Below, piece by piece: positions 1-8,387 of a DNA stretch of 64,000 bases. This stretch comes from Streptomyces sp. NBC_00510 (lineage in GTDB: Bacteria > Actinomycetota > Actinomycetes > Streptomycetales > Streptomycetaceae): the NCBI GenBank assembly GCA_036013505.1, contig CP107851.1:5234001-5298000 (forward strand), read 5' to 3'. The translations under genes and the position numbers were made by a program. A model generated the notes under the pieces. The model had not been told where the DNA came from and searched no databases. It saw only the letters and a program-made list of their open reading frames with translations. Each line of letters begins with the position of its first letter. Position 1 is the stretch's first letter.

Positions 1-1463
1 CCAAGCGGTCCACGAAGCGGAAGGTCCTGATGTGGACCGCGGGCACGCTCGGTTTCGTACTGCTCGCGGGCAGCGCGGGGGCCTACTTCCTGTACCGGCA
101 TCTCGACGGGAACATCGCCACCGTGGACGTCGGCACGGCGGGCAGCAAGCAAGCGACCAGCAAGGACGCGGTGAACATCCTGGTCATCGGCACCGACAGC
201 CGCAAAGGCCTGGGCGGGAAGTACGGGGACGCCGGCAGCGTCGGCCACGCGGACACCACGATCCTCTTCCACGTGGCGAAGGACCGGTCGAACGCGACCG
301 CGATGAGCATCCCGCGCGACATGGTCACCGGTATCCCGGACTGCCCGACCAAGCAGAAGGACGGCTCCCTCAAGACGATCCCCGGCACCCCCCAGCGCGC
401 CACCACCCCGCGCTTCAACGAGAGCCTGGGCCAGGAGGGCCGCGACCCGGGCTGCACCATGCGGACCGTCACGAAGATCACCGGCCTGCCGATCGACCAC
501 TTCGTGCTGGTCAACTTCGAGGCCGTGAAGACCCTTTCCACGGCGGTCGGCGGGGTGCCGATCTGTCTCACCCACCCCATCCACGACACGACCGACAAGG
601 GGGAGGGCTCGCATCTGAACCTGCCCGCGGGACCGAACAAGGTCCAGGGCGAGCAGGCCCTGGCCTTCGTCAGGACGCGGCACTCGCTGAAGAACGGCAG
701 CGACCTGGACCGCATCGACCTGCAGAAGCAGTTCCTGGCGTCGATGATCCGCCAGATGAAGTCCGGTGACACCCTCACCGACCCCGGGAAGCTCTTCCAG
801 CTGGCGAACGCCGCCACCAAGTCGCTCACGGTGGACACCGGCATCGGCGGCGTCGGGAAGCTCACCGACCTCGCCAAGGACCTCAACCGGGTCGACCCCG
901 CGCACATCACCTTCACGACGCTCCCGGTCGTCGACAACCCGGCCGAGGTGGGTTACCACGCGACGGTCGTCGTGGACGACACGAAGGCGCCCGCGCTCTT
1001 CAAGGCGATCAAGGGCGACGTCTCGCTGACCGCCGCGAAGAAGAAGCCCGCGGCCGCCGACTCCAAGCTCCGCGGCGCCAAGGCGGACCCGGCGCAGGTC
1101 CGGGTCGTCGTCTACAACGCCGGCGGCCCCCAGGGCGCGGCGCAGGACACCCTGGAGTGGCTGCAGAACACCGAGGGCGTCTCCCACTCCACCAACGGCG
1201 GCAACGCGCCCGGGGGGAAGCAGGACCGTACGACCCTGGCCTACGGCCCCGACCAGGCGGACCAGGCCCGGGCACTGGCCGCGATGATGGGCCTGCCGTC
1301 CGGCGCCCTGCACCCCGCCACGGCCGATGCCGGACCCAGCGCGGACATGACCCTCACCCTCGGCGGTGACTACCTGGGCGCCGGGAAGCCGCTCGCCGAC
1401 CCGGACGCGGTCCCGGACGACATCCCGCAGTCGCACGCCGACAAGAAGGCGTGCGTCGGCTGA
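1..1463 (+). CDS. LytR-CpsA-Psr (LCP) family cell-wall glycopolymer ligase, 5' end outside window
   Basis: LCP enzymes transfer teichoic-acid-like or other glycopolymers from a lipid carrier onto peptidoglycan outside the membrane. The frame is open to the window edge; the in-frame residues before the Met at 30 are basic (KRSTKRKV), as expected for the cytoplasmic tail before the single transmembrane helix at about residues 3-22 from that Met. The true start is therefore probably upstream of base 1. The LCP core shows NILVIGTDSR, SIPRDM, NFEAVKTLSTAVGGVPIC and the Arg-rich AFVRTRH...DLDRIDLQKQF block, which in the family bind pyrophosphate and Mg. A C-terminal LytR_C-type domain follows (VRVVVYNAGG). 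Family confident; the particular polymer is unknown. Confidence 0.93.
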   Translation, partial: KRSTKRKVLMWTAGTLGFVLLAGSAGAYFLYRHLDGNIATVDVGTAGSKQATSKDAVNILVIGTDSRKGLGGKYGDAGSVGHADTTILFHVAKDRSNATAMSIPRDMVTGIPDCPTKQKDGSLKTIPGTPQRATTPRFNESLGQEGRDPGCTMRTVTKITGLPIDHFVLVNFEAVKTLSTAVGGVPICLTHPIHDTTDKGEGSHLNLPAGPNKVQGEQALAFVRTRHSLKNGSDLDRIDLQKQFLASMIRQMKSGDTLTDPGKLFQLANAATKSLTVDTGIGGVGKLTDLAKDLNRVDPAHITFTTLPVVDNPAEVGYHATVVVDDTKAPALFKAIKGDVSLTAAKKKPAAADSKLRGAKADPAQVRVVVYNAGGPQGAAQDTLEWLQNTEGVSHSTNGGNAPGGKQDRTTLAYGPDQADQARALAAMMGLPSGALHPATADAGPSADMTLTLGGDYLGAGKPLADPDAVPDDIPQSHADKKACVG

Positions 1464-1581
1464 TCCGCTCCGCTCCGCGGCCTGCCGGCAGTGCCGGCAG
1501 GCCGCCCGGGCGGGCCGCGCCTACGGTGGAAGGAAGGGGCGCCCCCCCGGCGCCCGAGATCGCGACCGCAAGGAGCGCGGC

Positions 1582-1992
1582 ATGTCCCGCAGCGACAACC
1601 TCTCCGTCCTGGAGGGCTTCGGTACGGCGGTGAACAGCGGCCACCTCGGCGAGATCGGCGAGTACGTCGCGTCCGGCTCGGTGGACCACGACCCCGCTCC
1701 GGGGCAGGGCCCCGGGCCGGAGGGGTACGAGGAGATGTTCGGCGCGATGCGGCGGGCCTTCCCCGATCTGCACGTCGAGGTCGAGCACGTCATGGCCACC
1801 GACAACGAGATCGCCTTCGCGTACACCATCACCGGCACGCACCTCGGCGAGCTGATGGGTCACGCCCCCACGGGCCGGACCGTCAGCTACCGGGGCATGC
1901 AGATCAGCCGGTTCGAGGACGGGAAGATGGTCGAGCGCTGGGGGAGCAGCGACGAACTCGGCATGCTGCGCCAGCTCGGCGTCGTCGCCTGA
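1582..1992 (+). CDS. SnoaL-like / ester cyclase-type protein
   Basis: A 136-residue protein of the SnoaL-like polyketide cyclase/NTF2 fold. It has the small alpha+beta layout of the family: an N-terminal helix, a polar stretch with DHDPAPG, FGAMRRAFPDLHVEVEHVMA, then IAFAYTITGTHLGELMGHAPTGR and a C-terminal strand with DGKMVERWGSSDELGMLRQLG. The last motif is typical of the SnoaL-like group that includes stand-alone, non-polyketide members. The start is set by AGGAG at 1571-1575. No polyketide genes are nearby, so a cyclase role is not implied; substrate unknown. It sits alone between the LCP gene and the convergent sensor kinase. Confidence 0.85.
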   Translation: MSRSDNLSVLEGFGTAVNSGHLGEIGEYVASGSVDHDPAPGQGPGPEGYEEMFGAMRRAFPDLHVEVEHVMATDNEIAFAYTITGTHLGELMGHAPTGRTVSYRGMQISRFEDGKMVERWGSSDELGMLRQLGVVA

Positions 1993-2067
1993 CCCCTCGC
2001 CCGTCGGCAAGCCCCGCCCCCCCCCGGAAGCCGTGGACACGGTGCCGGTGTCGTAGCAGGGGGCTTC

Positions 2068-2103
2068 GGCGGTGGCGGCGGTGGCGGCGGTGGCGGCGGT
2101 GGT
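2068..2103. repeat. 9-bp tandem repeat (GGCGGTGGC-type), four units
   Basis: Four adjacent copies of a 9-base unit made of GGC and GGT triplets lie in the gap between the SnoaL-like gene and the 3' end of the histidine kinase. This is a simple-sequence tract with no coding assignment; slippage-prone in principle. Confidence 0.8.
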
Positions 2104-2138
2104 GACGAAGGGGGACGGGCCAGGCCGGAGCCGGTCCG

Positions 2139-3749
2139 TCAGTCCGCGGTGGCCGCTGCCGGCAGGCGGAGTTCGAAGAGGGCCCCGCCCGCCGGGGCGG
2201 TGCCGACGGCGAGCGCGCCGTCGTGTCGGTGGGCGACGTCGCGGGCGATGGCCAGGCCGAGACCCGCACCGCCCTCGTCGCGGCTGCGGGCGTCGTCGAG
2301 CCGGACGAAGCGCTCGAAGATCCGTTCGCGCTCGGCGGGCGGGACGCCGTCGCCGTCGTCGCCGACCGCGAGGACGACCAGGCCGTCCCGCAGGCGTACG
2401 GTCACGGTCACCTCGGCGCGCGCGTGGCGCTGGGCGTTGTCCACGAGGTTGCCGACGACCCGGGCCAACTGGCCGCGCGAGCCCGCCACGTACCACCGCG
2501 GTTCGACGTCGATGGTCACCGGGACCCGGTCGGCGGGCCGCCTGCGGACCTCCTCGCCGACGAGTTCGCCCAGGTCGACCCGCCGCCGCGCGGGCCGTTC
2601 GCCCGCGTCGAGCCGGGCGAGCAGCAGCAGGTCCCCCGCCAGTTGCTGCAGCCGCTCGGTGTCCTTGACGGCGCCCGGTACGTCGAGCAGGTGCGGATGG
2701 GCCGAGCCGACCTCCAGCTGCGTGCGCAACGACGCGATCGGGCTGCGCAGTTCGTGCGAGGCGTCGGCGACGAAGCGGCGCTGCCGCTCGACCGCGGCCT
2801 CCAGCGCGGTGAGGGTCTCGTTGGTGGTGCGCGCCAGCCGGGCCACCTCGTCGCGGGCGGCCGGCTCCGGCACACGCCGGGAGAGGTCCTCGGAGGCCGT
2901 GATCGCGGCCATCTCGCGCCGGATGCCCTCCACCGGAGCGAGCGCGCGGCGGGTGACCCGCCAGGTCGCGCCGCCGACCACCAGCAGCAGCAGGGGCAGT
3001 CCCGCCAGCATGGCCGCCGCCGCGGTGTTCACGGCGCTCTCGCGGGCCGCCAGCGAGGTGCCCGCGTGGATGAGGACGGTCTGCCCGGCGAGGTCGGTGG
3101 CCTTGATCGTCGCGAACCGGTAGTCGGCGGTCCGGCCGTCCAGCGTGGCCCGTCCCGTGCCGTGCACGACCGTCCGGCCGATGTCGCCGACCACCGGGTC
3201 GTCGCCCGCGGCGGACGGGGGTGTGGCGCTGCCGCCGTGCCGGTCGTCGTCCTCGCCGCCGCGCGTCGCGTCGTCCCGGCCGCCCCGGCCCCGGCCGCGC
3301 CCGTGGCCGTCGTCGTCCTCGCCGCCGCCGTGGTCGTCGCCGCTCCCCGCGGTGCGGTTCGGCACCGCGGAAGGGGTGGGCGTGGGCGAGGGCACGGGTG
3401 TGGCGGCGGGCCCGCGGACGGCCCTGACGGCGCCGACCCCGGTGCCGCCGATCCGCTCCAGGCCCCTGCTCACCGCCAGCAGCCGCCCGTCCTCGGCGGT
3501 CACCTGCACCGGCACGCCCTCGGGGAGCCGGAGCCGGGCGTAGCGGTCCGTCTCCGCCCCGCGGCTGGCGACGTCGAGGGCGATCCTGCGGGCCGTGTCG
3601 TCGGCCTGGCTCTGCGCCTGGCCCGTGAGGTTGGCGCGCAGCGAGAGCAGCACGGCCACCCCGGCGGCCACCAGCGCGACCGCGACCACGAGCGTGGCGC
3701 CGAGCGACATCTTGGCCTGGACGGTGCCGAGGGGGCGGGGGCGTCTCAT
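2139..3749 (-). CDS. Membrane sensor histidine kinase
   Basis: A 536-residue sensor kinase. The start was chosen at the ATG that overlaps the regulator stop (ATGA); a longer upstream frame exists but gives a non-kinase, Arg/Pro-rich extension. Transmembrane helix 1 is at about 14-36, then an extracellular sensor region with a long Asp/Gly/His-rich insert, then helix 2 followed by HAMP (VTRRALAPVEGIRREM). The HisKA motif is DASHELRSPI; the ATPase domain has the N box NLVDNAQRHA, the G1 box GDDGDGVPP, F box IFERFVRLDD and G2 GGAGLGLAIARD. It should autophosphorylate the HisKA His and pass phosphate to the adjacent regulator. The His/Asp-rich sensor loop hints at metal or cation sensing (inference). 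Confidence 0.95.
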   Translation of the reverse strand: MRRPRPLGTVQAKMSLGATLVVAVALVAAGVAVLLSLRANLTGQAQSQADDTARRIALDVASRGAETDRYARLRLPEGVPVQVTAEDGRLLAVSRGLERIGGTGVGAVRAVRGPAATPVPSPTPTPSAVPNRTAGSGDDHGGGEDDDGHGRGRGRGGRDDATRGGEDDDRHGGSATPPSAAGDDPVVGDIGRTVVHGTGRATLDGRTADYRFATIKATDLAGQTVLIHAGTSLAARESAVNTAAAAMLAGLPLLLLVVGGATWRVTRRALAPVEGIRREMAAITASEDLSRRVPEPAARDEVARLARTTNETLTALEAAVERQRRFVADASHELRSPIASLRTQLEVGSAHPHLLDVPGAVKDTERLQQLAGDLLLLARLDAGERPARRRVDLGELVGEEVRRRPADRVPVTIDVEPRWYVAGSRGQLARVVGNLVDNAQRHARAEVTVTVRLRDGLVVLAVGDDGDGVPPAERERIFERFVRLDDARSRDEGGAGLGLAIARDVAHRHDGALAVGTAPAGGALFELRLPAAATAD

Positions 3750-4408
3750 GCCGAGGCCAGCCGGTAACCGGCGCCGCGCACCGTCTGGATGAGGTCCGCG
3801 CCGAGCTTGCGGCGCAGGGTGCTGATGTACACCTCGACGATGTTGGGGTCGCCGTCGTACGCGAAGTCCCATACGTGCTCCAGGATGCGGGACTTGCCGA
3901 CCACCTGCCCGGCCCGCACCGCGAGCTGCTCCAGCACGGCGAACTCCTTCGCGGTCAGCGTCACTTCGCTGTCGTTGCGGAAGACCCGGCGGGCGGCGGT
4001 GTCCAGCACGAGGGTGCCCAGCCGCAGTACGGGCGAGGCCCCCGCCGAACCCCGGCGCCGCAGCAGCGCCTTGACCCGGGCCACCAGCACGACGTACGAG
4101 AACGGCTTGGTCAGGTAGTCGTCGGCGCCCGTGTCGAGGCCCTCCGCCTTGTCGTATTCGCCGTCCTTGGCCGTGAGCATCAGGATGGGGACCTCGTTGC
4201 CCGCCTCGCGCAGCGCGGCGCAGACGCGGTAGCCGTTCATGCCGGGCAGCATGATGTCGAGCACGACGAGGTCGTGGACGCCCTCCCCCGCCCGGTGCAG
4301 CCCCTCGAGCCCGTCGTGGACCACGTCCACGGCGAAGCCCTCGGCCGTCAGCCCCCTGGCCAGCGAGACCGCGAGCCGTCTCTCGTCCTCCACGATGAGC
4401 ACACGCAT
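3746..4408 (-). CDS. OmpR/PhoB-family response regulator
   Basis: A 220-residue regulator with an N-terminal receiver domain (acid pair in VEDERRL, phospho-acceptor Asp51 in VVLDIMLPG, the Thr/Lys pair in MLTAKDG and DYLTKPFS) and a C-terminal winged helix (LTAKEFAVLEQL ... VEVYISTLRRKLG, ending GYRLASA). It overlaps the kinase start by four bases, so the two are translationally coupled. The divergent PepSY gene is the likely target, and a palindrome with TTCAGG direct repeats fills the shared promoter region. The PepSY-adjacent two-component arrangement is common in actinobacteria; the stimulus is not known from sequence. Confidence 0.96.
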   Translation of the reverse strand: MRVLIVEDERRLAVSLARGLTAEGFAVDVVHDGLEGLHRAGEGVHDLVVLDIMLPGMNGYRVCAALREAGNEVPILMLTAKDGEYDKAEGLDTGADDYLTKPFSYVVLVARVKALLRRRGSAGASPVLRLGTLVLDTAARRVFRNDSEVTLTAKEFAVLEQLAVRAGQVVGKSRILEHVWDFAYDGDPNIVEVYISTLRRKLGADLIQTVRGAGYRLASA

Positions 4409-4430
4409 GGGGTCCAGCCTCCCAAATCGA

Positions 4431-4470
4431 ACCTGAAGAGATCTTCAGGTGGTTTCAGGCTGCCTTCAGC
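4431..4470. promoter_or_regulatory. Palindrome plus TTCAGG direct repeats between regulator and PepSY gene
   Basis: ACCTGAAG and CTTCAGGT form perfect arms around AGAT at 4431-4450. Copies of TTCAGG or TTCAGC follow at 4444, 4454 and 4465, spaced 10 and 11 bases. Direct repeats about one helical turn apart are the usual OmpR-type operator, so this is a good candidate binding site for the adjacent regulator, serving both divergent promoters (inference). Confidence 0.55.
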
Positions 4471-4543
4471 CTGTACCGCCGACATTGAGGTCACGGAACA
4501 GACCTGACACAGACCGGGTACGGCCCGGTCGGAAGGGCTCCTC

Positions 4544-5125
4544 ATGAAGCGCAACACGACCGTCGCGGCCATCGCGGCCGCGGTCCTCGTCGTCGGGGGC
4601 TACACGGCGTACGCCGCGGGCGGCCACGACGGCGGGCGCGACGACGCGCGCGGCGCGGTCTCCTCGACCGCCACGCCCGGGGCGACCCCGGGGCGCGACG
4701 CGGGCGACGACCACGGCTCCCCGGGCATCACGGCGAGTCAGGCCGCGGCCGCCGCGGTCGCGCACACGCCGGGCACCGTCACGAAGATCGAGCCGGACGA
4801 CCGTCACCGCGGCTACTGGGAGGTGTACGTGACGGACGCGGCCGGGGTCGTGCACGAGCTGCACGTGGACGCGGGGACGGGCCGGGTCACCGAGGACGAC
4901 CGGCACCGCGGCCGCACACGCTCCGGTGACGGATCCCGCACCGCCTCGCCCGCACCGGCGACGACGCGGCCCGGACACGACGACCACGGCGGCGACCGCG
5001 CCGGCAGCGACGACCCCCCGGGAGACGACCACGGCGGCGACCGCGTGCGGGACGACGACCGCTCCGGTGACGACCACGGCGGGGGCCACGGCCGGGGCCG
5101 CGGCCGCGGCTGCGACGACCACTGA
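4544..5125 (+). CDS. Secreted PepSY-domain protein with acidic/His-rich tail
   Basis: A 193-residue exported protein. An N-terminal signal (MKRNTTVAAIAAAVLVVGGYTAYAAG) is followed by one PepSY domain at about 60-120 (ITASQAAAAAVAHTPGTVTKIE ... YWEVYVTDAAGVVHELHVDAGTGRV). The last 70 residues are low complexity, built from Gly, Asp, His and Arg (GDDHGGDR-type repeats). PepSY domains are usually linked to inhibition of, or interaction with, extracellular proteins. The Asp/His tail resembles the low-complexity loop in the divergent kinase, which suggests a shared cation ligand (inference). It is divergent from the two-component operon and probably under its control. Confidence 0.85.
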   Translation: MKRNTTVAAIAAAVLVVGGYTAYAAGGHDGGRDDARGAVSSTATPGATPGRDAGDDHGSPGITASQAAAAAVAHTPGTVTKIEPDDRHRGYWEVYVTDAAGVVHELHVDAGTGRVTEDDRHRGRTRSGDGSRTASPAPATTRPGHDDHGGDRAGSDDPPGDDHGGDRVRDDDRSGDDHGGGHGRGRGRGCDDH

Positions 5126-5200
5126 CGTCCCCCGCGTGGCCGGGCCCCCCGCGCCCGGCCACGGGCGCCGCCCCCGCCTGCATCCCGCCGCCCTGGACCC

Positions 5201-6253
5201 TCAGAGCCGCCCGACGTCCACCACGGCCTGGGCGAAGGCCGCGGGTGCCTCCTGCGGCACGTTGTGCCCGATGCCCTGCAGCGTGCGGTGCGCGTACTTC
5301 CCGGTGAACTTGGCCCGGTAGGAAGAGCCGTTGCCCGGCGGCGTGAACGGATCGACCGCCCCGTCGAGGGTGATCGTGGGCACGGTGACGACGGGCCCGC
5401 GGGCGAGCCGCGCCTCGATGTCGTCGTACCGCGGGTCGCCCTCGGTCAGGCCGAGCCGCCAGCGGTAGTTGCCGATGACGATGGGGACGTAGTCCGGGTT
5501 GTCGAAGGCCGCCGCGGTGCGGTCGAACGTGGCGTCGTCGAAGCCCCAGGTCGGGGAGTTGAACTTCCAGACGAGCCGGCCCAGGTCGTGCCGGTAGCGT
5601 TCCAGCCCCTTACGGCCCCGCTCCGTGGCGAAGTAGTACTGGTACCACCAGGCCCATTCCGACTTCGGCGGCAGCGGCTGCTTGTTCGCCTCGCGGTTGG
5701 TGATCAGGTAGCCGGTCACCGAGACCAGCCCCTTGACCCGCTCCGGCCACAGCGCCGCGATGATGTCCGCGGTCCGCGACCCCCAGTCGAAGCCGGCGAG
5801 GACCGCCTTCTTGATCCCCAGCGCGTCCATGAGCGCCACGATGTCCAGGGCGAACACCGCCTGCTGGGCGTCGCGCGGGGTCGAGCGGGACAGGAAGCGG
5901 GTCGTCCCGTGGCCGCGCAGGTAGGGGACGACCACCCGGTAGCCCTTCGCCGCCAGCAGCGGTGCGACGGCGACGTAGCTGTGGATGTCGTACGGCCAGC
6001 CGTGGAGCAGGATCACGGCGGGACCGTCGGCCGGTCCCGCCTCGGCGTAGCCGACGTCCAGCACCCCGGCCTCCACCTGCTTCAGCGGGCCGAACGCCGG
6101 GGCGTCGCCGGGCCGTTCCTTGCCGGGCGCCCTGGGCGGCGCCGGCTTGTTCTCGTCCGGTCCGGTCGTCGCGCACCCCGAGGCGAGCCCGGCCAGTGTG
6201 GCCGCGACCGCTCCCGTGCCGACGATCGTGCCGAAGGTCCGCCTGTCGATCAT
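5201..6253 (-). CDS. Exported alpha/beta hydrolase, epoxide-hydrolase-like lipoprotein
   Basis: A 350-residue alpha/beta hydrolase. The start at 6253 begins a Tat-like signal (DRRTF) ending in the lipobox LASGC (Cys27), so the enzyme is probably a surface lipoprotein; longer upstream starts destroy that signal. The oxyanion motif HGWP is at 84-87. The nucleophile elbow GFDWGS has Asp156 rather than Ser, as in epoxide hydrolases and haloalkane dehalogenases. The general-base His is in GIGHNVPQEAP near the end. Hydrolysis through an Asp ester is expected; substrate unknown. It is transcribed alone, convergent to the PepSY gene. Confidence 0.88.
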   Translation of the reverse strand: MIDRRTFGTIVGTGAVAATLAGLASGCATTGPDENKPAPPRAPGKERPGDAPAFGPLKQVEAGVLDVGYAEAGPADGPAVILLHGWPYDIHSYVAVAPLLAAKGYRVVVPYLRGHGTTRFLSRSTPRDAQQAVFALDIVALMDALGIKKAVLAGFDWGSRTADIIAALWPERVKGLVSVTGYLITNREANKQPLPPKSEWAWWYQYYFATERGRKGLERYRHDLGRLVWKFNSPTWGFDDATFDRTAAAFDNPDYVPIVIGNYRWRLGLTEGDPRYDDIEARLARGPVVTVPTITLDGAVDPFTPPGNGSSYRAKFTGKYAHRTLQGIGHNVPQEAPAAFAQAVVDVGRL

Positions 6254-6481
6254 CCGAGGCCTTCCGTGGGATGCGGGCGCGGGCACTGAGGTAGCCCATG
6301 CCCCGTGCGCCGCCGCCCGCGTCGCCGGACCGTCAAATGTCATCCCCATGGCACAGGTCCCGGCGGCCGCGGTGAGGGCCGGACGGGTGAAGTCGGGGGC
6401 ACGGCGCAACCGGCGGGCGGAGCGGGGCTGTCCTGCACGGCGAGTCCGGTCGACACCGTCCGAGATCCGAGAGGAAACACC

Positions 6482-6706
6482 ATGAACCTTCTCGATACTC
6501 CGCAGCAGTCACTGGGTGGCGTCCCGGTGGGGGCCCATCTGGCCGCCGTCGACGCGCGCTGGGTCGAGCTCCACGCCGCGCTCATCGCGGCCGGGGTGCC
6601 CCCGCTCCCGGGGGACAGCGACGCGGTGCACACCCTCGCCCGGCAGCTCGACGACGCCACGGTCAGCGCCGTCGTCGCCTGGATCGACAGCGCCGCCTCC
6701 CGCTGA
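6482..6706 (+). CDS. Small conserved-type hypothetical protein, 74 aa
   Basis: A 74-residue protein starting MNLLDTPQQSLGG, with a well-placed Shine-Dalgarno (GAGAGG at 6470-6475). It is amphipathic and mildly acidic, with helices around AVDARWVELHAALIAAG and AVHTLARQLDDATVSAVVAWIDSA. No signal or membrane segment is seen. I do not recognise a domain. Third-position GC and the ribosome site support a real gene. It lies between the divergently oriented hydrolase and the DUF4232 lipoprotein. Confidence 0.65.
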   Translation: MNLLDTPQQSLGGVPVGAHLAAVDARWVELHAALIAAGVPPLPGDSDAVHTLARQLDDATVSAVVAWIDSAASR

Positions 6707-6801
6707 GCCCGGCCCGGGCACCGCGCTTTGTGACGGTCGTGTGACGGGAATTGTGGCCTGCGCCATGGCCGGGAGCGGCAGGGTCCTGATGGGGTCGCCG
6801 G

Positions 6802-7719
6802 ATGCGCACCCCCGCCCTCCTCCTCCCGGCCGTGCTCGCCGGTCCCCTGCTGCTGGTCACGGCCTGCGACGCCGCGCACCGGGACGACCGTGCCTCCTGC
6901 GCCGCCTCGACCGTCCCGGTCGCCCCGGCGCCCGCGGGAGGTGCCGCCGGTGCCGAGGGGGACGGCGACGTCGAGATCACCGCCGTGAGCGCACGGCCCG
7001 CCCACTGCCCCGGCCCCGCCGCGTTCCACGTCGCGTTCCGCGTCACCAACCACGCCGACGAACCCCTCACGTACACCGTCACCTTCGGACTCACCTCCGG
7101 TGCCGGGGAGGCCCTGGCGAACGTGCCGCACACCGTGTCCGCGGTCCCGCCCGGCCGCACCGTGAAGGGCGAGGCCGACCTGGGCGCACCCCTCGCGCCG
7201 CGGTACGCCGCGGAACGGGTGCGCATCGTCAAGGTCAGGAGCGTCCCGGCGGACGAGGTGCCCGCCGCGGGAGGCGCCTGCCCGCCCTCCGGCCTCCGCC
7301 TCACCGCCGACGACGGCGACGCCGCCATGGGGCTGCGCGTGGTGGGACTCCGCCTGGAGAACTGCTCCTCCCGCGTCCGGCGCGTCGAGGGCTATCCGCT
7401 GGTCCAACTCCTCGACGAGCAGCGCGAGCCCGTCACGGAGGTCGAGGTCTTCCGGGGCAGCGGGGGCGTCGCCCTCGTGCCCGGCTTCGACGACCCGCCC
7501 CGCCCGGTCACCCTGGAGCCGGGCGAGAGCGCGACCGCGGGCCTGATGTGGCGCAACACCGTCACCGACGGCACGTCCGTCAACGCGCTCTACGCGAGGG
7601 TGCGGGCGACTCCCGGCGCCCCTGCGGTGACGGTGACCCCGGAACTCGACCTCGGCACGACGGGGAAGCTCGGCGTCAGCGCCTGGAAGGCCGACCCGGC
7701 GACCGCGGCCCGGTCATGA
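6802..7719 (+). CDS. DUF4232-type lipoprotein
   Basis: A 305-residue exported lipoprotein: a hydrophobic signal ending LLLVTACDAA (lipobox Cys22), a first beta-rich domain (about 50-155, FHVAFRVTNHADEPLTYTV) and a second (about 160-295) with LRLENCSSRVRRVEGYPLVQLLD and VTLEPGESATAGLMW. The second domain matches the DUF4232 pattern common in Streptomyces secreted lipoproteins. Paired cysteines (Cys33/Cys66-like, Cys160/Cys183-like) suggest disulfides. Function unknown. A strong terminator follows. Confidence 0.82.
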   Translation: MRTPALLLPAVLAGPLLLVTACDAAHRDDRASCAASTVPVAPAPAGGAAGAEGDGDVEITAVSARPAHCPGPAAFHVAFRVTNHADEPLTYTVTFGLTSGAGEALANVPHTVSAVPPGRTVKGEADLGAPLAPRYAAERVRIVKVRSVPADEVPAAGGACPPSGLRLTADDGDAAMGLRVVGLRLENCSSRVRRVEGYPLVQLLDEQREPVTEVEVFRGSGGVALVPGFDDPPRPVTLEPGESATAGLMWRNTVTDGTSVNALYARVRATPGAPAVTVTPELDLGTTGKLGVSAWKADPATAARS

Positions 7720-7770
7720 CACCGGGGCACGCGCCCCGTCAACCCGGTCCTTGACGTCCTCCCCCATCCG

Positions 7771-7807
7771 CACGAAGGCCCCGGACCGCCCGCCCGGGGC
7801 CTTCGTG
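7771..7807 (+). terminator. Rho-independent-type hairpin after the DUF4232 gene
   Basis: A 14-bp perfect stem, CACGAAGGCCCCGG (7771-7784) with its complement at 7794-7807, and a 9-base loop. It lies about 50 bases after the lipoprotein stop; no T-run, as is normal in Streptomyces. Confidence 0.8.
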
Positions 7808-7884
7808 GTGTGCGGGCGACGCGCTTCCCCACCCTCACGAATGTCACGGTTCTGTCCCGAGGGGTGCCGGGGAGGCCGCTTCGT

Positions 7885-7914
7885 TTGACACCGCTCACGT
7901 CCCCCTCTCATCAT
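7885..7914 (+). promoter_or_regulatory. Predicted promoter of the GntR/ABC operon
   Basis: A perfect -35 hexamer TTGACA (7885-7890) lies 18 bases before CATCAT (7909-7914), a plausible -10. This places the start of transcription just before or within the palindrome at 7922-7933. Confidence 0.5.
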
Positions 7915-7921
7915 CATTCCA

Positions 7922-7933
7922 CTAATCGAGTAG
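7922..7933. promoter_or_regulatory. Near-palindrome, candidate GntR operator
   Basis: CTAATCGAGTAG has 10 of 12 symmetric positions and sits between the promoter and the GTG of the GntR gene. YtrA-type regulators commonly repress their own operon from such sites; assignment here is by position. Confidence 0.4.
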
Positions 7934-7940
7934 CTAAAGG

Positions 7941-8387
7941 GTGTTGAAGCACGTGGACTTCCGCATCGACCGGCGGAGCGGGATCGCCGCCTACCAGCAG
8001 ATCGTGCAGCAGACCAAGCAGGCCCTGCGGCTGGGCGTCCTGATGCCGGGGGACCGGCTGCCCACCGCCAAGGAGGTCGCGGAGACCAGCGCCGTCAACC
8101 CGAACACCACGCTCAAGGCCTACCGCGAGCTGGAACGCGAGGGGCTGGTCGAGCCGAGGCCCGGCCTCGGCACCTTCATCCGCCGCTCACTGGCCCGCCC
8201 CCAGGCGGGTGCCGACTCCCCGTTGCGCGGGGAGCTGGAGGCGTGGATGACCCGGGCCCACGAGGCGGGCCTGGAGCGCGAGGACGTGACCGCGCTGGTC
8301 GCGGCGGTCCTGGAGGAGCGGTACGCCGGGACCACGGCGGCCGACGGAACACCGGAGGACGGGGAAATGAGGATGACCAGTGCGTGA
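7941..8387 (+). CDS. GntR-family regulator, YtrA subfamily
   Basis: A 148-residue regulator with the short YtrA architecture: an N-terminal winged helix (AAYQQIVQQTKQALRLG, GDRLPTAKEVAETSAVNPNTTLKAYRELEREGLVEPRPGLGTF) and a C-terminal helical dimerisation piece of only about 50 residues. YtrA proteins repress adjacent ABC transporter operons, which is exactly the context here. Two GTG starts are possible, 7941 and 7953; the second (VDFRIDRRSG) is better spaced from AAAGG at 7936-7940. The next gene starts inside this one (8-bp overlap), implying one transcript. Confidence 0.92.
   Translation: MLKHVDFRIDRRSGIAAYQQIVQQTKQALRLGVLMPGDRLPTAKEVAETSAVNPNTTLKAYRELEREGLVEPRPGLGTFIRRSLARPQAGADSPLRGELEAWMTRAHEAGLEREDVTALVAAVLEERYAGTTAADGTPEDGEMRMTSA

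Noticed and set aside
2068..2103. Regular 9-bp repeat considered as a CRISPR or iteron array
   Set aside because: There are no spacers and no replication or cas genes; it is a simple GGC/GGT tract.
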